Source: Neolewinella maritima
GTDB taxonomy: Bacteria > Bacteroidota > Bacteroidia > Chitinophagales > Saprospiraceae
DNA length: 64,000 bases
Direction: 5' to 3'
NCBI RefSeq assembly: GCF_923081025.1
Contig: NZ_CAKLPZ010000001.1
Location: forward strand, 1,550,001-1,614,000
The stretch's first letter is position 1; every line of letters begins with the position of its first letter. Shown here one piece after another: positions 1 through 8,419 of this stretch. A program made the position numbers and the translations under genes. The notes beneath the pieces are model-generated. The model worked only from the letters and a program-made list of their open reading frames with translations, did not search any database and was not told the DNA's origin.

Positions 1-1383
1 CGCAGCCTCTACCTGCAGCCGGGGGCCGAGCTGGTCGATGAGGTGATCCCCCTGCTGGAGGACACCGACGGTCAGGTCCGCTCTGCCGCCTTCGACTACC
101 TGTTCTCGCGTCCGGATGCCGTAGGGCGTAGCGTATTAGAGCCCTTACTGGACAGTGCGGAGCCGGAGGTCGCCGGTGCGGCGCTGGTCAGTCTGGCCTC
201 GGAAACCGCTACGAATGCCTTTAGTCGCCGACAGTGGCAGGTCAGCAAACGACTGCGCCGTCGCATCCGCCAGCTACCTACCCACAGTCCCGCCGTACGC
301 GCTGCCTGGTATCCCTTCCTGCTTACGGCCGCCGGTCGGTCAAACACCGCCACGGGTCGGGCCTTCATCCAGCGCTGTATGCTCAAGGAGAACGAGGCAA
401 TTCTCCGCCATGCCGTGCTGGCCGCTGGGGAGAGTCAGCACGAAGACCTCATTGTGCCCCTGTTGCACCTGATCATGAATCCAAAGGTGCGGACACTTGT
501 CATCAATGCGTTAGTGCAGTACCAGGCCGGACTACTGGGTCTCATCCCCGGTCTGATCCGGTCCGGTGAGCTGTCGCTCGACGAAGTGCGCAGACTACCC
601 CGGGTACTGGAGAAGATCGACCGGCAGCAGTCTGTAGACGTGCTACTATCCCTGATCGAACGGCACTTCCCCCATGACCTTCCCCTACGCATGGAAGTAC
701 TGCATGCGCTGAACACCCAGCGTCGCGACTTCCCGCAACGGAAGGTGCCGACTAAACTCGTCTACCGACGCATAGTCGCCGAGGCCCGCCTTTACGAGTC
801 TCAGCAGCAGCGCATAAACGTGCAGCACATTTTACTCCACTTCACACGGTCGCAGGAAGAGCTGGACTACCGTGAAGCCTACGCCGCCCTGCTTCAGCGC
901 CGTATGACCGGCACGTTCAACCGGCTCTTTCGGCTACTGGGGCTCCGGTACCCGCCGGCCGATATCATTCCCGTCCATTTGGCCTTGCGCAGTGATACGG
1001 TGGCGATCCAGGTCAGTGGTATCGAGTTCCTCGACAACCTGCTGGAGCTATCGCTGAAGCGACTCATTATTCCCTTACTCGACCGGCGGCAACGGATGAA
1101 TAGCGAAGCCGGTGCCGGATACCTAGCGGTAGATGCCGATGTACCGGAGCTGCGCCGTCAGGAGTTTAAATCGCTGCGCAGAACCCTGCGGGCGCGCGAC
1201 AACGCGCTCAAGGTGGCTGCGCTGCGCCTGATCAGTACCCTGAACGATCCGCAGTATCTGCCACTACTGGCGCACTACGCCGTAGCACCCGACTCCCCCA
1301 AGAAAATTCGCCTGGTCGCTAAAGAAGCCCTGGAGCAACTACGCGCTACGCTGGCCCCGGCCCTATCTTCGCCCGCCTTATGA
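1..1383 (+). CDS. HEAT-repeat protein, C-terminal part (possibly Npt1/Npt2-type nucleotide transporter tail)
   Basis: The frame is open from base 1, so the start lies outside the window and about 460 C-terminal residues are visible. The sequence is a run of paired amphipathic helices in the style of HEAT repeats, for example DGQVRSAAFDYL, EPEVAGAALVSL and ALKVAALRLISTL. No membrane segment is seen in this part. In Bacteroidota, long HEAT tails of this kind occur behind the membrane domain of Npt1/Npt2 (ATP/ADP translocase-like) proteins. That identity is an inference, because the membrane half is not in view. The stop overlaps the argS start (ATGA), so the two are probably co-translated. The protein could equally be another HEAT scaffold. 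Confidence 0.8.
   Translation, partial: RSLYLQPGAELVDEVIPLLEDTDGQVRSAAFDYLFSRPDAVGRSVLEPLLDSAEPEVAGAALVSLASETATNAFSRRQWQVSKRLRRRIRQLPTHSPAVRAAWYPFLLTAAGRSNTATGRAFIQRCMLKENEAILRHAVLAAGESQHEDLIVPLLHLIMNPKVRTLVINALVQYQAGLLGLIPGLIRSGELSLDEVRRLPRVLEKIDRQQSVDVLLSLIERHFPHDLPLRMEVLHALNTQRRDFPQRKVPTKLVYRRIVAEARLYESQQQRINVQHILLHFTRSQEELDYREAYAALLQRRMTGTFNRLFRLLGLRYPPADIIPVHLALRSDTVAIQVSGIEFLDNLLELSLKRLIIPLLDRRQRMNSEAGAGYLAVDADVPELRRQEFKSLRRTLRARDNALKVAALRLISTLNDPQYLPLLAHYAVAPDSPKKIRLVAKEALEQLRATLAPALSSPAL
1364..1371 (+). promoter_or_regulatory. possible minus-7 element for argS
   Basis: TATCTTCG fits the Bacteroidota minus-7 pattern TAnnTTTG with one change. It ends 8 bases before the argS ATG, inside the end of the upstream gene. 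If it is used, argS would have its own nearly leaderless transcript besides read-through. This rests on motif and spacing only. Confidence 0.3.
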
Positions 1384-3230
1384 CGCAGCAGCTTCCCGAT
1401 CTACTTACCGCCGGCGTACGCGACGGACTCCAGGCCCTCTACCAGGTGACTGACCCGAACCTGGACATCACCCTCCAGTCGACCCGCAAGGAGTTTGACG
1501 GCGAATTCACCATCGTCACCTTCCCACTCACCCGCCTGGCGAAAAAGAAGCCGGAGCAGATCGGAGCGGAACTGGGGCAGTACCTCAAGACCGAGCTCGA
1601 GGAGGTAAGCGACTACAACGTGATCAAGGGCTTTCTAAACCTGGTGATCACCGACCGGTACTGGATCGAGTTTCTCCTGCAACAGGCCCAGGCTACGGAT
1701 TTCGGCCGCTCACCGAAGACCGACGAGCGGGTTGTCGTCGAGTTCAGTAGCCCCAATACCAATAAGCCCCTGCACCTGGGTCACGTCCGCAACATTCTGC
1801 TGGGCTGGTCCACCAGTCAACTGCTCGAGGCGGCCGGCTTCGACGTGAAGCGCGTGCAGATCATCAACGATCGCGGTATCGCCATCTGTAAGTCGATGCT
1901 CGCCTGGCAGCGCTATGGAGAGGAAGCTACGCCGGCCGGTAAGGGGGTCAAGCCCGATCACTTCGTAGGACAATTCTACGTACTGTTCGAGCAGCGCTTC
2001 CAGGAGGAGTATGCGGACTGGCAGCAAACGACAACCGCCAAGACCATCCTACAGGACAAGAACCCGAAGCAGCTCCCCGAAGAGGCGTTCTGGAAGGCAT
2101 ACAAGAATACCTACTTCAATACCTACAGCGCGCTGGGTGGCGCGGCGAAGGACATGCTGCTGCGCTGGGAAGACAAGGATCCCGACACCATCACACTGTG
2201 GAAACGCATGAATGGCTGGGTGTACGAAGGCTTTACCGAGACGTACCGCCGCCTGGGCGTGAGCTTCGATAAGCTATACTACGAGTCAGATACCTATCTG
2301 CTGGGCAAGGATATGGCCCAGGCCGGACTGGAGAAGGGCGTGTTCTACCAGAAGGAGGACGGATCCGTCTTCGTGGACCTGACGGACGCAAAGCTGGACG
2401 AAAAAGCCATCCTACGTAGTGACGGCACGAGCCTATACATCACCCAGGATCTGGGCACCGCCCGCCTGCGCTACGACGACTTCGGTGCCACCCGAATGGT
2501 CTATACCGTCGGCGACGAGCAGAATTATCACTTTCAGGTTCTCTTCGAAATCCTCAAGCGGCTGGAGGAGCCGTACGCTGCCGGCCTTTATCACCTGAGC
2601 TACGGCATGGTCGATCTGCCCACGGGCAAGATGAAGAGCCGCGAGGGTACGGTAGTCGATGCCGACGATCTGATGGACGAAGTGATCCAGGAGGCCTACA
2701 ACTCCAGCCTGGAGCGCGACGCCACCAGCGAGCTTTCCGCAGACGAGCGGCGCGAAATCATCCGTATGATCGGCATGGCCGCGCTGAAGTTTCAGATCAT
2801 CAAGGTCGGCCCGCAAAAGCGCATGACCTTCGACCCCAAGGAGAGTGTGGACCTGCAGGGCCAGACCGGTCCCTACGTACAGAACGCCTACGTACGCACC
2901 CGGGCCGTATGGCGCAAGGCCCCCGATACCGATCTCGCTGCAGCGGCTGACTACCAGCAATTGGAACCCACGGAGCGCGAGCTGATCAGTCAGCTCTACG
3001 CCTATCCCGCGCTGGTACGGGATGCGGCCACGCAGTACGACCCCTCCCAGGTAGCGATGTACTGCTACGAACTGGCCAAGGGGCTACACAAGTTCTGGCA
3101 CGACGTAAGCATTCTCAATGCGGATTCACCCGCGGCGGTCGCCTTCCGACTGAGTCTTTGCCGGGCCGTAGGAAATGTGCTAAAGCACGGTATGGGTCTG
3201 CTGGGTATCGAGATGCCCGAGCGCATGTAA
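1380..3230 (+). CDS. argS: arginyl-tRNA synthetase
   Basis: This class I aminoacyl-tRNA synthetase charges tRNA-Arg in the cytoplasm. The 616 residues match the usual length of bacterial ArgRS. The N-terminal Add-1 type region (about 1-110) is followed by SSPNTNKPLHLGHVRN with the HIGH-box variant HLGH at 132-135. The KMSKS-like loop appears as KMKSREG, and the tail carries the ArgRS anticodon-binding domain with GQTGPYVQNAYVRTRA. The ATG overlaps the previous stop by four bases. The gene is followed tail to tail by fpg, only one base away. The assignment is secure. Confidence 0.98.
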   Translation: MTQQLPDLLTAGVRDGLQALYQVTDPNLDITLQSTRKEFDGEFTIVTFPLTRLAKKKPEQIGAELGQYLKTELEEVSDYNVIKGFLNLVITDRYWIEFLLQQAQATDFGRSPKTDERVVVEFSSPNTNKPLHLGHVRNILLGWSTSQLLEAAGFDVKRVQIINDRGIAICKSMLAWQRYGEEATPAGKGVKPDHFVGQFYVLFEQRFQEEYADWQQTTTAKTILQDKNPKQLPEEAFWKAYKNTYFNTYSALGGAAKDMLLRWEDKDPDTITLWKRMNGWVYEGFTETYRRLGVSFDKLYYESDTYLLGKDMAQAGLEKGVFYQKEDGSVFVDLTDAKLDEKAILRSDGTSLYITQDLGTARLRYDDFGATRMVYTVGDEQNYHFQVLFEILKRLEEPYAAGLYHLSYGMVDLPTGKMKSREGTVVDADDLMDEVIQEAYNSSLERDATSELSADERREIIRMIGMAALKFQIIKVGPQKRMTFDPKESVDLQGQTGPYVQNAYVRTRAVWRKAPDTDLAAAADYQQLEPTERELISQLYAYPALVRDAATQYDPSQVAMYCYELAKGLHKFWHDVSILNADSPAAVAFRLSLCRAVGNVLKHGMGLLGIEMPERM

Positions 3231-3231
3231 G

Positions 3232-4017
3232 CTACTCCTGCCAGCCGTGTACGTAGTAGGTCGTGCGACCGGCCACCTTCGTGATCCTGACCTCGCCGAC
3301 GCCTTCCGGACCGGGCTTTCCCTCCTCGCGCCAGACGTGCCAGAACCAGTTTTCGGGATACTCCTTGTAGTAGGGAGCGTTCTCGGTGCCATAGGTCATC
3401 ACGGCTACGGTCTCGGCGTGGATCGCCTGAAGCTGCTCGTCCGTTAACGTATTGACCCGGGCGGCGGGGTGTATGCGGGTACGGTAGCAGATCTCGTCTG
3501 CGTAGAGGTTGCCTACGCCGGCCAGGATGCTTTGATTGAGCAGCACCCCCTTGATGGTGGTCTTGCGGCCCTTTACTGCGTCCATCCACTCAGCTAGTGT
3601 AATATCCAGTGCGTCAGGGCCTAGCTTGATCTGCGCGATGTAGGCATCCCGGTCATCCAGGTAAAGAATGCGGGCAAACTTGCGGGGATCGTCGAAGCCT
3701 AGGGTGTTACCGTCGGCAAAGTGCAGGGCAAAGCGTTCGAACTTATGCCGGTCTACTTCATCCTGATAGAGATTGAGATCCCCCGTCATACCGAAGTGAA
3801 GTAGCAGGGCATGTCCATTATCCAGATTGGCAAATAGGTACTTGCCCCGACGCAGGCTATCCTCGATACGGCGCCCGGTGAGCGCATCGGCAAAGGCCGG
3901 CCCGGGCATATTGCGAATGATAAAATCATCGTGCACGGTGACCCCCGCTATGGTCTGTCCGGTCGCGGCGGCATCGAAATAGAGCTTAAAATTGTGGACT
4001 TCGGGGAGCTCAGGCAT
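3232..4017 (-). CDS. mutM: Fpg/Nei-family DNA glycosylase lacking the zinc-finger cysteines
   Basis: This enzyme should excise oxidised bases (8-oxoguanine, formamidopyrimidines) and cut the abasic site. The 261 residues begin MPELPEV, giving the catalytic N-terminal proline and glutamate. The beta-elimination lysine is visible in RRGKYLF (Lys59), and the helix-two-turn-helix segment with LLNQSILAGVGNLYADE is intact. The C-terminal region keeps the fold (GRTTYY) but all four zinc cysteines are replaced: GKPGPEGVG stands where CxxC is expected and YYVHGWQ stands where the second CxxC is expected. It is therefore a zincless-finger type, as known in NEIL1 and some plant and viral family members. 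It is the last gene of a minus-strand run, 55 bases after the FemAB-like gene. Substrate preference cannot be read from sequence. Confidence 0.93.
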   Translation of the reverse strand: MPELPEVHNFKLYFDAAATGQTIAGVTVHDDFIIRNMPGPAFADALTGRRIEDSLRRGKYLFANLDNGHALLLHFGMTGDLNLYQDEVDRHKFERFALHFADGNTLGFDDPRKFARILYLDDRDAYIAQIKLGPDALDITLAEWMDAVKGRKTTIKGVLLNQSILAGVGNLYADEICYRTRIHPAARVNTLTDEQLQAIHAETVAVMTYGTENAPYYKEYPENWFWHVWREEGKPGPEGVGEVRITKVAGRTTYYVHGWQE

Positions 4018-4072
4018 AGCAGGTTTTGCCTCCCTAACGATGAATCAGACCAACGGTTGATGGCCGTCTGCG

Positions 4073-4966
4073 CTATAGCAAACCGAAGAGTCGCCGCTCG
4101 ACCAGGTAGTAGCCTTCGTCGACGCCGCCGAACTTAGCGAAGTACTCGCGTACACCGGGCAATTCACTACCCTCGAAGTCAAACACCGCACCTGCGTGCC
4201 CCGCCCGCTGGCGAAATAGCTGGAAGAGTAGCCGGCTCATACCCCGTTCCCGCATCCCTAGTTCGGTAGATGCTGCGGCCAGATTGATGGTGCGGCCGGT
4301 CAGGTAGGGAAAAAAGCCTGCAGCTAGCAAGTTCCCGCCATCGCGGAGCTGGTAGCAGTGACCCGCATTTCGTGCAACAGCCTCGTGCATCAGTTTTTCA
4401 AGTCGGCGAAAGTGAAGGTCCCGGAGGCCGGCCCGTTCGCCAAGTTCGTTGCGATACAGCGTGACTACTGCTTTCGGGGTACAAGCTTCCAACTGATCCG
4501 TAGCCCAGCGCCGGCTGTACTGCCGTAATTTTTTGGGAAAACCGGCCGTGACCTCGGCATATAATAGACTCAGGTCCAACACGTAATTGACGCGTCGGCG
4601 GCAGGTAAGGGAGGGTGCGGCAGCAATATGGTCCGGGGCATATCGGAGGGGCAGACTGACCGGCCACCTCCGGGGCAAGTGCTGGAGTAGCAGGTCGATA
4701 TCGCCGGCCTGCAGTACACCAAATGGACCCAGCTGCTGCGTGAAGGGCGGCCGACCGTAGGTGGGGAGCAGCCGGTAGCGGCGCTGACGCGGCAGGGGGA
4801 GCACCGCGCGGTAATCGTCAAGGACCAGGCCATCCCACTGGCCGTCGGTGACGGCATCGAGCCACCAGCTGAGTCCGTAGGGGAGGGGACGCGGGTCGCT
4901 GCGTACGGCTGCATCCCAGCGTGCGGTATCGATGGCGCTACGCCGTAGGTAGCGTACGTCGGCCAC
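4073..4966 (-). CDS. FemAB/GNAT-like acyltransferase domain protein
   Basis: The 297-residue protein has the look of the FemAB / BioF2-like GNAT fold used for peptide-bond or acyl transfer. An N-terminal half holds YGLSWWLDAV and GRPPFTQQLGPFG. A C-terminal half contains FPKKLRQYSRR, then a GNAT-like stretch (AAGFFPYLTGRTINLAAAS, GMSRLLFQLF) and a closing DFEGSELPGVREYFAKFG segment. The donor and acceptor are unknown, and a role in wall or surface-polymer modification is only family-based. It starts at GTG 4966, six bases after the UPF0158 stop, so the two are in one operon. Confidence 0.75.
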   Translation of the reverse strand: MADVRYLRRSAIDTARWDAAVRSDPRPLPYGLSWWLDAVTDGQWDGLVLDDYRAVLPLPRQRRYRLLPTYGRPPFTQQLGPFGVLQAGDIDLLLQHLPRRWPVSLPLRYAPDHIAAAPSLTCRRRVNYVLDLSLLYAEVTAGFPKKLRQYSRRWATDQLEACTPKAVVTLYRNELGERAGLRDLHFRRLEKLMHEAVARNAGHCYQLRDGGNLLAAGFFPYLTGRTINLAAASTELGMRERGMSRLLFQLFRQRAGHAGAVFDFEGSELPGVREYFAKFGGVDEGYYLVERRLFGLL

Positions 4967-4972
4967 TACCGC

Positions 4973-5404
4973 CTAGGCTTCCTGCTGGCCGTCAGCGACC
5001 TGTTTGCGCACGTAGTCGGCATACTGTATCTGCCGGAAGCCGCGCCATTTCTCGTAATTCTTGGGAAAGCGACTCAGCTCGGCCTTGAAATTCTGGAAGG
5101 GGTTCGGGCGCTTGAGGGCGTAGGTCAGGGCCTGCCAGAGCTCCTGATTGCGCACGCGGTCGGTGAAGGCCGCCATAATTTTGATGGCATCCGGCGCGCT
5201 CATGCGTTCGACGTGGACGTAGGCGTCGGGGTCGGTATTCACGTCCTGCATGATGGCTTCGAAGACTTCCGGATCGGCGCGCACGTTGCGTTCCGGGTCG
5301 TCGGCGATCATCATTCGGCCGTGCGCTTTGTGGATGTATACGTCCATGCCGCGGCGGATTGCTGTGGCCGCCTCCTGTAGGTCGTGCTCGTTCAACTGTA
5401 TCAT
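4973..5404 (-). CDS. UPF0158 family protein
   Basis: This is a 143-residue soluble protein of the UPF0158 family, for which no function is established. It shows the family features: a short N-terminal helix region (EAATAIRRGMDVYIHKAHG), an acidic central part (DPDAYVHVERMSAPDAIKIMAAFTD) and a closing NPFQNFKAEL/FPKNYEKWRGF segment. Its ATG overlaps the stop of the SMP-30-like gene (ATGA), which points to translational coupling. The family assignment is good, but nothing here indicates the job. Confidence 0.8.
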   Translation of the reverse strand: MIQLNEHDLQEAATAIRRGMDVYIHKAHGRMMIADDPERNVRADPEVFEAIMQDVNTDPDAYVHVERMSAPDAIKIMAAFTDRVRNQELWQALTYALKRPNPFQNFKAELSRFPKNYEKWRGFRQIQYADYVRKQVADGQQEA

Positions 5405-6399
5405 AAGGGGGTTAGTTTTACCCGCACCAGGCGGTCGTCATTCGTCATATAGAGCCAGTCCTCCGCCGGCGATAAGGCGACATTGGAGACCGGAGCGTCG
5501 CTGCGCACTTTGGCCAGTAGGGTACCATCGGCTTCCAGGACCCAGACCCCCCCGGGTGCGGTGGCAAAGATGCGTCCGGTGCGGGAAACGGCCAGTCCGT
5601 CGGGCAGTCCGGGCACCTGACCTACCAGCTCGGTCGCGTCAAGTAGGGTACGGGGGGTACCCAGCTTAAACTCCGCGTCGATCGGTGTGGCGGTCACTAC
5701 GGCGCGCTTTCCGTCCGAATTGCCGATGTAGAGAGTTTTCTCGTCCGGACTCAGGCCGATCCCGTTTGGCCGGCTATACGCCTTCGTGAGCAGAGTCACC
5801 AGGCCCCGGGGGTCTACGCGGTACACGCCGCAGAATTCCAGATCGCGCTCGGCGTCCTGGGGTAGTCCGTACGGCGGGTCGGTGAATAGGATACTCCCGT
5901 CACTGGCTACCACCAGATCATTAGGACTATTAAAGCGCTTGCCCCGATAGCGGTCCGCCACGCTGAGGTAGCGCGGCAGGGGCGCATCGAGTGGGGCATC
6001 CAGCTGGGCTACACGGCGGCTTCCGTGCTGACACAGTAGCAGGTCGCCGGCGGTGGTCAGCGCGAGTCCGTTGCTGCCGGGTTCGCGGCTGTAGTCGTCG
6101 GCGGCGTCTCCGGAGTTAGCGAGCCAAATGCTGCTTTTACCCTCCTGCCATTGCAGGATATGATTGCGCGGTACATCCGAGCAGAGTACGCGGCCGTCCG
6201 GCAAGACCAGGGGGCCTTCCGACCAGTCCAGGCCATCGACGAGCACCTCGATGCGAGGGGTAGGGCCGAAGAGTTGCTGTGTGGGTTCGGCCAGGATCGA
6301 TTCGATGCGCAGTCCGGTGTCCGCGTCCCCGCGTTTGGCGGGCTGGGGAGCACACGCCAGCAGGACGAGCAGCGAAAAGACAATGAATCGGATAGTCAC
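5401..6399 (-). CDS. SMP-30/gluconolactonase-like lipoprotein
   Basis: This is a predicted beta-propeller lactonase/esterase of the SMP-30 family, exported and lipid-anchored. Starting at GTG 6399 gives 332 residues with a lipoprotein signal (FIVFSLLVLLAC, lipobox cysteine about residue 16). Propeller motifs follow: DWSEGPLVLPDGRVLCSD, GSNGLALTTAGDLLLC, RFNSPNDLVVASDGSILFTDPPYG, RPNGIGLSPDEKTLYIGNSD and GLPDGLAVS. These carry the acidic and asparagine metal ligands typical of the family. Longer upstream starts would run into the divergent symporter and have no signal peptide. A perfect minus-7 motif lies five bases before this GTG. It heads the SMP-30/UPF0158/FemAB-like run. Substrate is unknown. 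Confidence 0.88.
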   Translation of the reverse strand: MTIRFIVFSLLVLLACAPQPAKRGDADTGLRIESILAEPTQQLFGPTPRIEVLVDGLDWSEGPLVLPDGRVLCSDVPRNHILQWQEGKSSIWLANSGDAADDYSREPGSNGLALTTAGDLLLCQHGSRRVAQLDAPLDAPLPRYLSVADRYRGKRFNSPNDLVVASDGSILFTDPPYGLPQDAERDLEFCGVYRVDPRGLVTLLTKAYSRPNGIGLSPDEKTLYIGNSDGKRAVVTATPIDAEFKLGTPRTLLDATELVGQVPGLPDGLAVSRTGRIFATAPGGVWVLEADGTLLAKVRSDAPVSNVALSPAEDWLYMTNDDRLVRVKLTPL

Positions 6400-6404
6400 G
6401 TCCG

Positions 6405-6412
6405 CAAAATTA
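6405..6412 (-). promoter_or_regulatory. minus-7 promoter element of the SMP-30-like gene
   Basis: On the minus strand the sequence reads TAATTTTG, an exact match to the Bacteroidota minus-7 consensus TAnnTTTG. Only five bases separate it from the GTG at 6399, so transcription would begin at or next to the start codon. Confidence 0.5.
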
Positions 6413-6488
6413 GGGTAAAAACTCGGGGCGCGGTGCGCGGGTGCAGGAGTAAGGAGCGGGGAGGGCGGGTCACCGATGCAGATGATTT

Positions 6489-6515
6489 GCGTATAATTAC
6501 GCTCCGTTTGCGGAG
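6489..6515. promoter_or_regulatory. two adjoining small palindromes in the divergent promoter region
   Basis: GCGTA-TAAT-TACGC (6489-6502) is directly followed by CTCCG-TTTG-CGGAG (6502-6515). Each has a perfect five-base stem and a four-base centre. They lie between the divergent SMP-30-like gene and the sodium/solute symporter, 30-56 bases before the symporter ATG. They may be operators or leader hairpins. No regulator binding site was recognised. Confidence 0.3.
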
Positions 6516-6544
6516 GAGTACACACACTATAGTAAAGTCGATCT

Positions 6545-8389
6545 ATGAATTCGTTTGAACTTACCACCATTGACCTGGCGGTCATGGCGATCTATGCCGT
6601 ATTCATTATCGGCTACGGCTTGTACTCCGCCAAGGCGCAAAGTTCGGAGGAATACTTTTTGGCCGGGCGGGACATGACCTGGCCCATCGTGGGTATTTCG
6701 CTCTTCGCGGCCAACATTTCGAGCTCCACCCTGGTCGGTCTGGCCGGCGATGCGTACAAGACCAATACCAACGTCTTCAACTACGAGTGGCTGGCCTCGG
6801 TCATCCTGGTATTCTTTGCCGTCTTCTTCCTGCCGTTTTACCTCAAGTCTAAGGTGTATACGATGCCGGAGTTTCTGGAACGCAGGTACGATGTACGCAG
6901 TCGGTATTACTTCAGCTTCATCACCATCGTGGGCAACGTCATGCTGGACACGGCGGCCGGCCTATACGTCGGTACGGTCATCCTCAAACTACTGTTCCCC
7001 AACCTCAGCACCTTTGCCATCGTATCGATCCTGGCGCTCGCTGCAGCGGCCTATACGGTACCCGGCGGACTGAATTCCGTGATCCAGACCGAAGTGATCC
7101 AGGCCATCCTACTCATATTCGGTAGTTGCCTGATCACCTACTACACCTTCGATGCCATCGGGGGGTGGAGCAATATGATCGCTACCCTCAACGAGATGGG
7201 CGCCGCCGGCACCTTGCCTAATCCGAACGGGGTGGACGCGGTAGCCTCGGGCTATCCGCAGGGTACGGCTACATCCGTCATTCCGCTAGCGGAGCGGGTC
7301 TATGATTCGGCGGGCTATGCCCCCAGCTCGGCCGAGGAAGTACTGAGTCTGGTACGTCCTACCGGCGATACCCTGCGGGAGTTCCTACTCGGAACCGGTG
7401 GGGACGGCTTTATGCCCTGGACCGGCCTGCTGCTCGGCGCGCCCATTTTGGGCTTCTACTTCTGGGCCAACAACCAGTTCATGGTACAGCGGGTACTCGG
7501 TGCCAAGGACATCAACCACGGCCGCTGGGGTGCCCTGTTTGCCGGTCTGTTAAAGCTACCCGTTCTGTTCATCATGGTACTGCCCGGTACGGCGGCTATC
7601 GTCTACATCCAGCAGCAGGGCGGGCTGGCGGAAGGCTTCGATATCTCTACCATCAATTACCAGCTGCCCGGAGGGGGCATCTGCGAGAACCTGGTGGACT
7701 GTCCGAACGCGACGTATCCCGTGCTACTCTTCGAGATGCTTCCCACCGGCATCCTGGGACTGGTACTGGCGGGGCTACTGGCGGCGATGATGTCGTCCGT
7801 ATCCGCAACGTTCAACTCGGCCTCTACACTGATTACGATGGACTTTGCGATCAAGATCAAGCCCGACCTGACCAGCAAGCAGCTGGTGCGTATCGGTCAA
7901 ATCTCCACCCTGGTGCTGGTAGTATTAGCGTGTTTGTGGGCTCCACAGATCGAGAAGTATGACTCGCTGTGGGAGTACCTGCAGCTGGTACTGTCGTTCA
8001 TCGCTCCGCCGATTGCGGCAGCCTTCATCGTAGGGCTGTTCAACACCCGCGCTAACGGCACGGGCGCGTTCGTGAGCCTGATGGCCGGTGCGGCGATCTC
8101 AGTGATCTACCTCTTTGCCGATGCCTTCGGCTGGGACAGCTGGTTCACCGAGATGCACTTCCTGCACCGCACGGTGTACCTATTCATCGTGTGCGCGCTC
8201 ATCAATCTGGGCGTCAGTTACCAGACCGCCCCGCCGCGGGCCGAGCAGGTGGCCAACTACACCTGGAGTAAGCGACTGATCGCAGAAGAAACTGAAGAGC
8301 TCCGCGAGCTGCCCTGGTACCAGAATTACCGCTACCAGGCCGTCATCCTGCTTCTTCTTACCGCGATTCTGGTGGGCTACTTCTGGTAG
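6545..8389 (+). CDS. sodium:solute symporter, SSS/SGLT family
   Basis: This inner-membrane sodium-coupled transporter of the solute:sodium symporter family has 614 residues and about 14 predicted membrane helices. The family hallmarks are present: SSEEYFLAGRDMTWPIVG near the start, then SLFAANISSSTLVGLAGDAY, GLYVGTVILK, TVPGGLNSVIQTEVIQA and the late helix GLLAAMMSSVSATFNSAST. The last is the conserved sodium-site region. A periplasmic or loop insertion lies around residues 215-285. A sugar-like substrate is suggested by similarity to SGLT-type members and by the divergent SMP-30/gluconolactonase-like neighbour, but this is inference. Confidence 0.92.
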   Translation: MNSFELTTIDLAVMAIYAVFIIGYGLYSAKAQSSEEYFLAGRDMTWPIVGISLFAANISSSTLVGLAGDAYKTNTNVFNYEWLASVILVFFAVFFLPFYLKSKVYTMPEFLERRYDVRSRYYFSFITIVGNVMLDTAAGLYVGTVILKLLFPNLSTFAIVSILALAAAAYTVPGGLNSVIQTEVIQAILLIFGSCLITYYTFDAIGGWSNMIATLNEMGAAGTLPNPNGVDAVASGYPQGTATSVIPLAERVYDSAGYAPSSAEEVLSLVRPTGDTLREFLLGTGGDGFMPWTGLLLGAPILGFYFWANNQFMVQRVLGAKDINHGRWGALFAGLLKLPVLFIMVLPGTAAIVYIQQQGGLAEGFDISTINYQLPGGGICENLVDCPNATYPVLLFEMLPTGILGLVLAGLLAAMMSSVSATFNSASTLITMDFAIKIKPDLTSKQLVRIGQISTLVLVVLACLWAPQIEKYDSLWEYLQLVLSFIAPPIAAAFIVGLFNTRANGTGAFVSLMAGAAISVIYLFADAFGWDSWFTEMHFLHRTVYLFIVCALINLGVSYQTAPPRAEQVANYTWSKRLIAEETEELRELPWYQNYRYQAVILLLLTAILVGYFW

Positions 8390-8419
8390 TGGCTTACGCA
8401 CCATTCAATAGCTACTACT

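Noticed and set aside
6400-6585. Longer start of the SMP-30-like protein
   Set aside because: The extension overlaps the divergent symporter gene, has no signal peptide, and lies upstream of an exact minus-7 motif.
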